DNA of 64,000 nt, taken from Bacteroides cellulosilyticus. Its GTDB lineage: Bacteria; Bacteroidota; Bacteroidia; Bacteroidales; Bacteroidaceae. The first letter of the stretch is position 1. Every line of letters begins with the position of its first letter. Made by a program: the position numbers and the translations under genes. The stretch is from NCBI RefSeq assembly GCF_020091405.1, contig NZ_CP081903.1, positions 5,456,501 to 5,520,500 of the forward strand, in the 5' to 3' direction. The notes beneath the pieces were generated by a model. That model was not told where the DNA came from, made no database searches, and saw nothing but the letters and a program-made list of their open reading frames with translations. Positions 32,874 through 40,780 of this stretch are shown in pieces.

Positions 32874-34244
32874 TCATTTTAAAAAATCTTCAATTATCAT
32901 GCTAGCTTTCATAAAAGCATACCTAACATTAGCTTTACCATTTGTGCCTGAAGACAAATAATATAAAAACTGTTGGTCTTCGGTTATTTCTTTAGCCAAT
33001 GGCATTAATAGAGCTTGAACAGAATTACGCTCTTCAATTAATACAGGATCGTATTTTGACAATAATACCGACCAGCTAACAAATAATGCTTTATTAATTA
33101 ATTGTTTATATGCTCCTGGTTCAATATCTTTCAGTTGAATTTTGCGAAATGCATAACGAGAGCCAAATAGATAATAGGCATTTTTCATTGATTTAGAAAA
33201 TAAGTCCACATAATGACTAAGATCCTTCTCTTCTTTTTTCACTAATCGTTCTGTTATATCATCCATTAATTGTTCAATATAGCCAGTATAATTATCCAAT
33301 GTCTCATCTTCATTAATAAGCTCATGAAACAATATAAACCGTAATGCAACTTCTTGATCGTCCATTCTTGTAGACTTAATACTGTGGTCTGTTGCTCTCT
33401 TAAATTCTGGTAAATTAACCATCTTTTTAAGTGTTTCTCGCAACCCCTTTCCTGCTAAGCAATTCCTTATTTCTTGATTATTAAGAGGTTTTCCACCTGT
33501 ATTAATTCGTCTAAAAATATCATACTTTACTTTTGTGGGAGACGAAGGATCTATTACATTGCTAGATAATTGAGTTAAATTAAACCATCTAAAATATTTT
33601 GCATCTAACCCCTTTTTACCATCTTCTTCTTTATAATAGCGTCCTTCACAGTTTTTATTCAAATATTCCAATCCCCAAAGAGGAAATTTATTATCCATAA
33701 ATTCATTGATGGTTGTAAGACGTTGCAACCCATCAATTACAACCAATCTCCCTTCATCATCCTCAGAGAAATAAAACATTGGCAACGGTATTCTCAGAAG
33801 TATAGATTCTATAAGCCTAGATTTTTGTCCGCTATTCCACACAAAATTACGCTGAAAATCAGGACTTAAATCAACATCACCACCATCAATCATATCTTTA
33901 ATGAGCTTTATACTAAATTGTTTCGAAGACACTTTTATTTTGTCAGGATCATAAGGATCTATTAGTGGTTCAATGGTCGTTTCTGTATTTTCAGTCCCCG
34001 ACTGCTCTGATTCTATAACTTTTAACAATAGCTGATCTAGTTTAGCATCCAAATTTTCGATAGATTCAGTTATTTCCTCAGATTTCTCTAATATTACAAA
34101 ATTACTTCCACTATGCCGTAATTTCATCCACGGTTTATTTTCCTGATCAATCAACACATAAATTGAATTATTGTCAGAGTCTATTTCCTTTAAAGGAGTT
34201 AAATGAATAAAATTACTATCTCCTACTTGTAATTCTACAACCAT
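32874..34244 (-). CDS. DUF262 (GmrS/ParB-like) protein, first gene of cassette
   Basis: The 456-residue protein carries the DUF262 domain: SPDFQRNFVWNSGQKSRLIE (~125-144), LLRIPLPMFYF, and VVIDGLQRLTTINEF, the ParB/Srx-like nucleotide-binding motif that usually reads DGQQR. A later stretch (IFRRINTGGKPLNNQEIRNCL) is also family-typical. The first ~110 residues look like a small beta-rich domain plus a coiled linker. DUF262 is the N-terminal part of GmrSD-type modification-dependent restriction enzymes; here no DUF1598/HNH nuclease half follows, but an ATPase does. It leads a tight three-gene operon. Confidence 0.88.
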   Translation of the reverse strand: MVVELQVGDSNFIHLTPLKEIDSDNNSIYVLIDQENKPWMKLRHSGSNFVILEKSEEITESIENLDAKLDQLLLKVIESEQSGTENTETTIEPLIDPYDPDKIKVSSKQFSIKLIKDMIDGGDVDLSPDFQRNFVWNSGQKSRLIESILLRIPLPMFYFSEDDEGRLVVIDGLQRLTTINEFMDNKFPLWGLEYLNKNCEGRYYKEEDGKKGLDAKYFRWFNLTQLSSNVIDPSSPTKVKYDIFRRINTGGKPLNNQEIRNCLAGKGLRETLKKMVNLPEFKRATDHSIKSTRMDDQEVALRFILFHELINEDETLDNYTGYIEQLMDDITERLVKKEEKDLSHYVDLFSKSMKNAYYLFGSRYAFRKIQLKDIEPGAYKQLINKALFVSWSVLLSKYDPVLIEERNSVQALLMPLAKEITEDQQFLYYLSSGTNGKANVRYAFMKASMIIEDFLK

Positions 34245-34314
34245 ATTGTTATCATTTTTACTTAATATTATTATTATAAAACAACAAGATCAACTATTTA
34301 TCTATTTCCCTATT

Positions 34315-34491
34315 CTAGAGAAAATGATTTAATAAAAATCACATCGCCGTTTTTTACATTTCTAAATATCTGTATAATTCTGGAGCTTCTAAAATATTCC
34401 ACCCAATACAAGTTACTCCTCGATTGACAAATTCTTGTGATACATCTACATTGTCAAAATTAGTACCAATTTCAAATATAGCCATAACCAT
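34315..34491 (-). pseudogene. Truncated, frameshifted N-terminal domain of unknown protein
   Basis: From ATG 34491 (or 34485) the minus strand reads MAIFEIGTNFDNVDVSQEFVN, then RGVTCIGWNILEAPELYR and a stop at 34354. In a shifted frame just beyond it continues IFRNVKNGDVIFIKSFSLE before another stop. The two halves together look like one N-terminal domain (IGW ... NGDVIFIKSF) interrupted by a frameshift and cut off. I recall similar starts on restriction- or defence-type proteins but cannot name the family. It lies 70 bases upstream of the DUF262 gene. Confidence 0.45.
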
Positions 34492-34873
34492 TAATTAAAA
34501 ATACAATATTTTGCCTAATCACTCTTTTTTCTTTCGAAATAATCAATGCAAATTACAAATATTACGTGAATAGCTATTTTTTACAATTGTATCAATTGAG
34601 AACAAAGTTATAGTTTTTTTCTATTCAATAGGTATATTCTTTAAATTATTAGAGTTCACAATGAAATATTTTTCTGAGCATTGCTTGCAAGTAACTGCAT
34701 TGCTACCAATATTAACTATAATCTTCCAGCTTAAAAATAGAAAATAACCAAGCTATCCCGCCCCCTGCAAATAATAAGAAGGCAGTGGATCTGTCCACAA
34801 ACAAAAAAGGCCACCATCCGAATGATTTCCGGATAGCGGCTCACTTGCTTTATTAGTCCAACAAACTTTAATA
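34492..34873. other. AT-rich intergenic stretch
   Basis: I see no convincing gene. A TAACTTTG (minus strand, 34603-34610) could be a -7 box for the broken gene or the DUF262 cassette. A 28-codon plus-strand frame at 34660 has no supporting features. The hairpin at 34810 is listed separately. Confidence 0.4.
34810..34840 (-). terminator. Terminator after the antitoxin/toxin remnant
   Basis: GCCGCTATCCG pairs with CGGATGGTGGC (two G-T pairs) on the minus strand, followed by a run of six T; 34 bases after the PIN remnant stop. Confidence 0.75.
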
Positions 34874-35065
34874 TTACTTATGGCATTCTGTTGGTAACAG
34901 CACTGGAATATCTGAATACTGATAATCTTTAATATTCCGTGTTATTACACCTTCAACTGAAGCATCTTGTAACGCAGCATAATGCCGTATAGCATCTTCA
35001 TAATCAGAAAATTCAGAATACAATGCTTTTCTTATATCTTTCTTCCATCTCCTTTTTATAGTCAA
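34874..35065 (-). pseudogene. PIN-domain toxin, C-terminal remnant
   Basis: After the antitoxin stop the sequence reads EFSDYEDAIRHYAALQDASV, then EGVITRNIKDYQYSDIPVLLP. This is the third quarter and the end of a PIN ribonuclease: the 'F-x-D-x-EDAIxxYxA' and 'ITRNxKDF' motifs hold the last acidic residues of the site. The N-terminal ~80 residues, including the first catalytic Asp (LDTNV), are missing. The frame from 35065 overlaps the antitoxin gene and has no family start. The toxin should be dead. Confidence 0.75.
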
Positions 35066-35258
35066 AATCCTTAGGCAACTTTACAACTCCACGTAGTTTA
35101 GTAGAAACCGGAGTTGTTTTTCTCTTTGATTGAATCTGCACCAATTTGCGCAACTGTCCCTCTAATATTTCAGATACAGTTCTTCCTCTGCTTTTAGCGT
35201 ATTGGTTAAGGCTTTCCAATAAGTTATTGTCTAACTCTATTGTTAAATTCGTTGTCAT
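35013..35258 (-). CDS. Antitoxin, ribbon-helix-helix type (DUF6364-like)
   Basis: The 81-residue protein begins MTTNLTIELDNNLLESLNQYAKSRGRTVSEI, a ribbon-helix-helix DNA-binding pattern, and the C-terminal part (LRGVVKLPKDFDYKKEMEERYKK) is the toxin-binding tail of DUF6364-type antitoxins. An AAAGGAG ribosome site lies 8 bases upstream of ATG 35258, and a promoter at 35280-35310. The cognate PIN toxin directly downstream has lost its N-terminal half. It lies between the capsule operon and the DUF262 cassette. Confidence 0.85.
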   Translation of the reverse strand: MTTNLTIELDNNLLESLNQYAKSRGRTVSEILEGQLRKLVQIQSKRKTTPVSTKLRGVVKLPKDFDYKKEMEERYKKSIVF

Positions 35259-35279
35259 ATCTCGTTCTCCTTTCTACTA

Positions 35280-35310
35280 CAAAGATGCCACTATTTATTC
35301 AATCCGCAAG
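35280..35310 (-). promoter_or_regulatory. Promoter of the antitoxin gene
   Basis: On the minus strand CTTG (35307-35310), a 19-base spacer and CATCTTTG (35280-35287) match the Bacteroides promoter with one mismatch in each box. The antitoxin probably binds here to repress itself. Confidence 0.5.
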
Positions 35311-35325
35311 ATTCCACAACTACTT

Positions 35326-36459
35326 TTAGCAACAGCCTTTTATCTGTTCTACAATATAAGCCACATCTTCATCCGTCACCCAAGGACCGGCAGGAATACA
35401 TAAACCCATATTAAACAAACGTTCAGAAACACCATTCACATAACAAGGATTAGCTGCATAGACAGGCTGCAAATGCATAGGTTTCCACAAGGGACGGGTC
35501 TCAATTCCCTGTTCATCCAGGTTACGGCGGACCTCATCATAGTTAGTACCGGTCTTCACAGGATCTATCAGAATAGTAGACAGCCAATAATTAGCGTTGA
35601 AACGACCATCAGGATTAGATTTCAAAGTAATACCGTCCACACCTTCAAAAGCCTTCTCGTAAAGAGCATGCACATGACGGTGATGCGCAATATGCTCATC
35701 CAATACAGTCATCTGACCACGACCGATGCCGGCACAAATATTACTCATACGATAATTGTAACCGATCTTTTCATGCTGGTAATGAGGGAAAGGTTCACGA
35801 GCCTGCGTAGCATAAAACATAGTCTGCTTCTTGGTGCTTTCATCAGGAACAATCAAAGCGCCGCCACCCGAAGTCGTGATCATCTTATTACCATTGAAAG
35901 ACAACACACCAAAGGTACCGAACGTACCGCACTTCTGTCCCTTAAACTCAGAACCCAAAGCTTCCGCAGCATCCTCCAGCACTGAAATATCATATTTAGC
36001 GGCTATCGCGCAAATCTCATCAATCCTGGCAGGCATACCGTAAAGATGAACAGGAAGAATAGCTTTCGGCTTCTTACCTGTCTTTGCGATTCTGTCTTTG
36101 ATGGCTTCCTCCAGCAAAGCAGGGTCCATATTCCAGGTATCCTCCTCACTGTCGATAAATACAGGAGTCGCCCCCTGATAAGCAACAGGGTTGGCTGACG
36201 CACAGAAAGTGAATGACTGGCAGATCACCTCATCGCCGACTCCAACTCCTAATTGAATTAATCCCAGATGGATAGCTGCCGTACCCGCAGATAAAGCAAC
36301 AACTTCCTTATCCTGTCCTACAAAATGTTTCAGTTCTTCTTCGAAAGCATTCACGTTGGGGCCCAAAGGAACAACCCAGTTAGTATCGAAAGCTTCCTTT
36401 ATAAAAGCCTGCTCCTTGCCGCTCATGTGAGCAAGGCAAAGATAAATTCTCTTGTCCAT
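35326..36459 (-). CDS. DegT/DnrJ/EryC1/StrS-family sugar aminotransferase
   Basis: The 377-residue PLP enzyme has ALSAGTAAIHLGLIQLGVGVGDEVI (~57-81), the cofactor Asp region VLEDAAEALGSE and the Schiff-base Lys in LSFNGNKMITTSGGGAL. It resembles PglE-type UDP-4-keto-sugar aminotransferases, which make UDP-4-amino sugars such as the bacillosamine precursor. It is the last gene of the capsule operon, 106 bases after the initiating transferase. The dehydratase that would make its keto-sugar is not in the window, so it must be supplied from elsewhere. Confidence 0.92.
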   Translation of the reverse strand: MDKRIYLCLAHMSGKEQAFIKEAFDTNWVVPLGPNVNAFEEELKHFVGQDKEVVALSAGTAAIHLGLIQLGVGVGDEVICQSFTFCASANPVAYQGATPVFIDSEEDTWNMDPALLEEAIKDRIAKTGKKPKAILPVHLYGMPARIDEICAIAAKYDISVLEDAAEALGSEFKGQKCGTFGTFGVLSFNGNKMITTSGGGALIVPDESTKKQTMFYATQAREPFPHYQHEKIGYNYRMSNICAGIGRGQMTVLDEHIAHHRHVHALYEKAFEGVDGITLKSNPDGRFNANYWLSTILIDPVKTGTNYDEVRRNLDEQGIETRPLWKPMHLQPVYAANPCYVNGVSERLFNMGLCIPAGPWVTDEDVAYIVEQIKGCC

Positions 36460-36565
36460 TAAATTATATGATTAAAAGAAAATGATAATATGAAAAGTAA
36501 GCGTATAAGAAAAAAAAGGCTATTTACGCCACAGATAATAAGGCACAAATAACCATTTTATGATA

Positions 36566-37156
36566 TTACAAACCTTTTCCAAATATTGTATAAATAATGA
36601 TTTTAATGTCATCTCCCAAAGACCAATGATCCAGATATTCTATATTTATTTTTACTTTATCCGGAAAAAGTATTTTGTCATTATACCATTGGGGATCTTC
36701 CTGCTCTGCCAACAGTTCTTCTTCATTCCTATATTTCAGACTTGCTGGTCCGGTAATTCCCGGTTTCAGCAGCAGCATTCTTCTATCGTCACCCTCCAGT
36801 TTGTCCGCATATCCCGGAACATCCGGACGGGGACCGACAAAACTCATGTCACCTATCAGCACATTCCATAATTCGGGCAATTCATCTAATTTATATTTCC
36901 GCAATTTCGCCCCCAAAGGAGTGATACGGCTCTCTCCTTTCACTGAAACAGAACTACCGGAATGACTAACGGTCATAGAACGGAATTTGTACATGGTAAA
37001 CAACTTACCATGTTGTCCAACCCTTTTCTGCTTGAAGATAACAGGACCACCTGGCATCTTGATACAAATCAAGAGGGCTACAACCAATAAAACAGGAAAC
37101 AAAAAGATAAGACCGAAGAAGGAACCTCCACGATCGAAAAGAGATTTTAATAACAT
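36566..37156 (-). CDS. Initiating undecaprenyl-phosphate sugar-1-phosphate transferase
   Basis: The 196-residue enzyme is a small bacterial sugar transferase of the PglC type. It has one membrane helix (FFGLIFLFPVLLVVALLICI, ~13-32), GGPVIFKQKRVGQHGKLFTMYKFRSM, the catalytic-pair region LRKYKLDELPELWNVLIGDMSFVGPRP and KPGITGPASL. It starts a repeat unit by moving a sugar-1-phosphate from a UDP-sugar to undecaprenyl phosphate at the inner membrane. Bacteroides capsule operons commonly end with it and a PglE-like aminotransferase, as here. Confidence 0.95.
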   Translation of the reverse strand: MLLKSLFDRGGSFFGLIFLFPVLLVVALLICIKMPGGPVIFKQKRVGQHGKLFTMYKFRSMTVSHSGSSVSVKGESRITPLGAKLRKYKLDELPELWNVLIGDMSFVGPRPDVPGYADKLEGDDRRMLLLKPGITGPASLKYRNEEELLAEQEDPQWYNDKILFPDKVKINIEYLDHWSLGDDIKIIIYTIFGKGL

Positions 37157-37169
37157 AATAAAAAATTCA

Positions 37170-37978
37170 TCAATACTTATTTCTTCGCATTGCTTCCATA
37201 TTCAAAATAGCTTTTACAGATTGAACAGAAATCAGCTTACGAAAGGGGAATAATATGTTTATAGCAATTTTCATCCACCATTGGTAAACTATCTGCAATT
37301 GACAACAAGCTTTTCTAAAATGGAATTTATCTATCAAAAAAGACTGAATATTTGAGTGTTCTGTAATACTGCGAGCGCCATCACTTACATACTTAAATCC
37401 CAATTCTTGTAAATAATAACGATTCATTTCATAGATAAGCCCATAATAAGGATAAGTGGAATTTCTCAAATAAGCTGGATCGGCCTTCATTGTATTATAC
37501 TCACAACAATCCTTATGAAGCGTATTAATGGCTAACGCTACCGCTTTATGAGTTTCCTTTGTATATACACACCAAAAATCAACATTGCCCACTTTTTCAC
37601 TTTGCTGTATTCTAGTTTCAAAAGCTTCCACAGTTATCCGAGCAGCTTTCACCTTATAGTTTTCTACCGCTACTTGAAAAATAGGGAAACCTACCCGAAG
37701 CATCTCACTTGCCGATACACGACACACATCGTATGTCTTCAACGATTTCTTCACTTGATTTCTCATTTTTGAAGACAGCTCTTCCATTCCTCCAAAAGAA
37801 TCTTTTATGACAAACCAAAATGAAGTTTCATGCTCGCAATCCCAGCCATAAACATTTCTTAACAAATACCCCCCCCACTTAACAATTTATCACATTCGTC
37901 TGTTTTCAAATAACGACTACTATGTGGAGGACATTTACTCAACCAACACCCCTTATATAAAGTAAAACTATTTTCCAT
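37170..37978 (-). CDS. FemAB/GNAT-like transferase, out of frame at a G8 tract
   Basis: ATG 37978 (MENSFTLYKGCW) overlaps the end of the upstream glycosyltransferase gene and reads ~36 codons to a run of eight G (C8 on the plus strand, 37869-37876), then hits a stop at once. With nine G the frame would join the downstream 231-codon part, giving one protein of ~269 residues. The downstream part has SKMRNQVKKSLKTYDVCRVS, a GNAT/FemX-like fold and FKYVSDGARSITEHSNIQSFLIDKFHFRK. FemX-type enzymes add amino acids or acyl groups to glycan precursors. The gene is probably subject to slippage, or contains a sequencing error at the tract. Confidence 0.7.
37869..37876 (-). repeat. Homopolymeric G8 tract within a coding region
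   Basis: Eight consecutive C on the plus strand (G on the coding strand), about 110 bases into the FemAB/GNAT-like gene. One more G would restore the frame. Confidence 0.9.
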
Positions 37979-38957
37979 ACTTCAATACACTAATTATACC
38001 ATTTAAAGATCCCCACCCATACGATAAATGCAAAACAACAAAAGCCATCATCAAATAACTGAAACACAGTTTTTTTTTCAAAGACAATGATAAACTGATT
38101 ACAGAAATCGAAATGAGGTACAATAATAAGGAGATTAACGAAATAATTACAGCCGAAAAATAGAAAAGCATCATAACCAATGGAATAATCAAAGACAACA
38201 AAAACAATAACGGTACAAAATGTCTTATTGAAAGGGATTTCATTTGTTTTGTATAGTACACTGTCAATATATTCCATTTTCCATTTCCAAAATTGTTCTT
38301 CGCCAGCCCCTTGAATGTCTCACGAGCTAAATAAACACAATACGTATCAGGCACAATATAAATATGTCCTCCTCCACGTACTATACGTTTGTTCAGTTCT
38401 ATATCCTGATTTCTTATCAAACGTTCATCATAAAAACCATATTTATCAAAAATCTCCCTTTTCCAACAGCCAAAAGGAACTGTGTCTACTTCCATCACCT
38501 TGTCAACCCCTAAACGGAATGTGGAATTTCCTACGCCAAATCTATTACTTAACACCTCTTTTATGGCTAAAGTTTTAGCCGTCTTATTAAGCACATCCGT
38601 CCGACAAGCAGCCCCTACATTATCGGCATCCAAAGATTTCAACGCTTTCACTAATGCCGAAAAATAGTTTGTTGGATATTGTGCATGAGCATCTAAACGC
38701 ATGATAACATCTCCCTTTGATGCTTTTATCCCAATATTCATAGCTATCGGCACTATACGTTTTTCATTATCAAGCAAACGGATAAAAGGATATTGCTTAG
38801 AATAGCTACCCACTATATCACGAGTACCATCCTGGCTCATGCCATCCACAAATAGCACTTCCAAGTGTTCTTTAGGATAATCTTGAAGCAAAATAGATTG
38901 AATGCACACATCAATATATTTTGTTTCATTATAAATAGGGCAAATAATAGAAAGCAT
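37968..38957 (-). CDS. GT2 family glycosyltransferase, membrane-attached
   Basis: The 329-residue enzyme starts with the GT-A fold LSIICPIYNETKYIDVCIQSIL, LLDNEKRIVPIAMNIGIKASKGD and the metal-binding RLDAHAQYP (DxD-like). A later VDTVPFGCWKREIFDKYGFYDE and IRNQDIELNKRI correspond to the acceptor region (ED-type motif). Two or three hydrophobic helices at the C-terminus (~240-325) anchor it to the inner membrane, as in ExoA-like transferases. It ends 11 bases inside the next gene. It adds one sugar to the lipid-linked repeat; donor and acceptor unknown. Confidence 0.92.
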   Translation of the reverse strand: MLSIICPIYNETKYIDVCIQSILLQDYPKEHLEVLFVDGMSQDGTRDIVGSYSKQYPFIRLLDNEKRIVPIAMNIGIKASKGDVIMRLDAHAQYPTNYFSALVKALKSLDADNVGAACRTDVLNKTAKTLAIKEVLSNRFGVGNSTFRLGVDKVMEVDTVPFGCWKREIFDKYGFYDERLIRNQDIELNKRIVRGGGHIYIVPDTYCVYLARETFKGLAKNNFGNGKWNILTVYYTKQMKSLSIRHFVPLLFLLSLIIPLVMMLFYFSAVIISLISLLLYLISISVISLSLSLKKKLCFSYLMMAFVVLHLSYGWGSLNGIISVLKYGK

Positions 38958-38962
38958 AACTC

Positions 38963-40243
38963 TTACAGTCTTCCGTCTATAATTTCTCTATCCAAAATGC
39001 CCTTTACATCATACACTACCCCATCCTTATTTTTCAAGAAAGAGCGAATGTCTTCATTTTTAAAAGCACCATGGGCTACACCCAACACAACAACGTCAAA
39101 TCCCCCACGCAACTCTTCCAAAGATTTTTCTGTAAGAGAAATACCATATTCATGGTTAACTTTAGCAGAATCCGCCCACGGGTCGTATACAACAATGTTT
39201 TGAGTATATTCAGACAGAGTGCTATAAATATCCACAATCTTTGTATTACGGATGTCCGGACAATTTTCTTTAAATGTTATACCTAACAATAAAATTTTTG
39301 CCCCTTTTACCAAAACACCTTTTTTATTCATCAGCTTAATCACTTGATTGGCTACATAATCCCCCATGCCGTCATTCAATCGGCGGGCAGCAGACATCAC
39401 TCGTGGCAGTACACCGTAAACTTGTGCTTTCTGTATCAAATAATATGGATCTACACTAATACAATGTCCTCCGACTAGTCCGGGTTTCAGCTTTATAAAA
39501 TTCCATTTAGAGGCAGCAGCTTCTATCACATCATTTGTATCAATTTCCATTGCATTGAATATTTTTGCCAATTCATTCATAAAGGCAATATTCACATCTC
39601 GCTGAGAATTTTCAATAATTTTAGAGGCTTCTGCTACTTTAATACTTGGAGCCTTGTGAGTACCGTTCACCAAAACTGAATTATATATACTATCCACAAT
39701 GTCTGTAATTTCAGGAGTTGATCCAGAAGTTACTTTTTTAATCTTTTCTACAGTATGTTCTTTATCTCCCGGATTAATGCGTTCCGGAGAATAACCAGCA
39801 AAAAAATCGACGTTAAATTTCAAACCTGAGACTTTTTCTACAACCGGCAAACACTCTTCCTCAGTGACCCCCGGATAAACCGTAGATTCATAAACTACAA
39901 TATCCCCCTTTGAAATTACTTTTCCAACAGTTTCACTGGCTTCCCATAACGGCTTCAAATCCGGACGGTTATTTACATCTACAGGAGTGGGAACTGCAAC
40001 AACATAAAAATTGCAATCTTTAATATCTTCCAACTCTGTTGTACAGATAAAACCATGATTTTGAATAGCATCTTGAAGCAACTCATCTGAGACCTCCAAT
40101 GTAGCATCGTATCCTGCCATTAAAGCATCTACACGCAACCGATTCATATCAAAACCCACTGTTTTATACTTCGTCGAAAAAAGGCGGGCCAAAGGAAGCC
40201 CTACGTAACCGAGGCCGATTACGGCAATTCTAATCTGATCCAT
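38963..40243 (-). CDS. UDP-N-acetylhexosamine 6-dehydrogenase, TviB/WbpO type
   Basis: The 426-residue NAD enzyme has the N-terminal Rossmann motif IAVIGLGYVGLPLA (~6-19), the VAVPTPVD and YESTVYPGVTEEEC segments, the substrate loop FAGYSPERINPGD, the long helix with the catalytic Lys (AASKWNFIKLKPGLVGGHCISVDPYYL) where the Cys in GGHCI is the active-site thiol, and a C-terminal UDP-binding domain (LLGITFKENCPDIRNTKI). It oxidises the C6 of a UDP-N-acetyl-hexosamine to an uronate, as TviB and WbpO do. The capsule should therefore contain an acidic amino sugar. Confidence 0.95.
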   Translation of the reverse strand: MDQIRIAVIGLGYVGLPLARLFSTKYKTVGFDMNRLRVDALMAGYDATLEVSDELLQDAIQNHGFICTTELEDIKDCNFYVVAVPTPVDVNNRPDLKPLWEASETVGKVISKGDIVVYESTVYPGVTEEECLPVVEKVSGLKFNVDFFAGYSPERINPGDKEHTVEKIKKVTSGSTPEITDIVDSIYNSVLVNGTHKAPSIKVAEASKIIENSQRDVNIAFMNELAKIFNAMEIDTNDVIEAAASKWNFIKLKPGLVGGHCISVDPYYLIQKAQVYGVLPRVMSAARRLNDGMGDYVANQVIKLMNKKGVLVKGAKILLLGITFKENCPDIRNTKIVDIYSTLSEYTQNIVVYDPWADSAKVNHEYGISLTEKSLEELRGGFDVVVLGVAHGAFKNEDIRSFLKNKDGVVYDVKGILDREIIDGRL

Positions 40244-40261
40244 GAAATATTCTGCTAAAAA

Positions 40262-40780
40262 TTAAATTCTTTTTTTTACAAACTTGGCAGGAATGCCTAT
40301 ATAAATAGCATCTTCACACGCTTCCTGCAAATGCTTTGTTAATACAGCACCTGCAGCCAATATAGAGCGTGCTGGTAATACGGAACCTGGTAATATTACA
40401 CAATGAGCTGCAATCCAACAGCCATCTTTAATTCTGACTTCTTTCTCTACAGATGCACCGTAACGATATGAGCCATTCCCAAAAGTATGATTTCCAGTAG
40501 TCAGTAAACAGTCAGGACCAAACATTACATTGTTTCCAATAATAGCTTTCCCATGAGCATATATGATATTTCCCATTGCCAGATAGACATTATTTCCAAC
40601 AGTAAGTCCTTCAATAGAATTCAATATTACGTTATGAGCTACTTGAAAATTACTTCCACATGAAGGCATTCCTAAACTATATAAGAATCCCCGAAATCTC
40701 ATAATTAACGGAATGTCAGGAAAAAAAAACAACACAGTTTTAACCAGCCAAGAATATAATAACAGTAAACGATGCTTCAT
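40262..40780 (-). CDS. Left-handed beta-helix O-acetyltransferase
   Basis: The 172-residue protein has an N-terminal helical part (~1-40), then hexapeptide repeats: GNNVYLAMGNIIYAHGKAIIGNNVMFGPDCLL, the catalytic-His stretch TTGNHTFG, and a C-terminal WIAAHCVILPGSVLPARSILAAGAVLTK. This is the maltose/serine acetyltransferase (LbH-MAT-like) group, which moves acetyl from acetyl-CoA to sugar hydroxyls. It overlaps the upstream polyol-phosphate transferase gene by four bases (ATGA). It probably O-acetylates a capsule sugar. Confidence 0.9.
   Translation of the reverse strand: MKHRLLLLYSWLVKTVLFFFPDIPLIMRFRGFLYSLGMPSCGSNFQVAHNVILNSIEGLTVGNNVYLAMGNIIYAHGKAIIGNNVMFGPDCLLTTGNHTFGNGSYRYGASVEKEVRIKDGCWIAAHCVILPGSVLPARSILAAGAVLTKHLQEACEDAIYIGIPAKFVKKRI

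Noticed and set aside
34660..34746. A 28-codon plus-strand frame with a hydrophobic centre
   Set aside because: It has no ribosome site, no neighbour and no family resemblance; such frames are expected by chance in AT-rich DNA.
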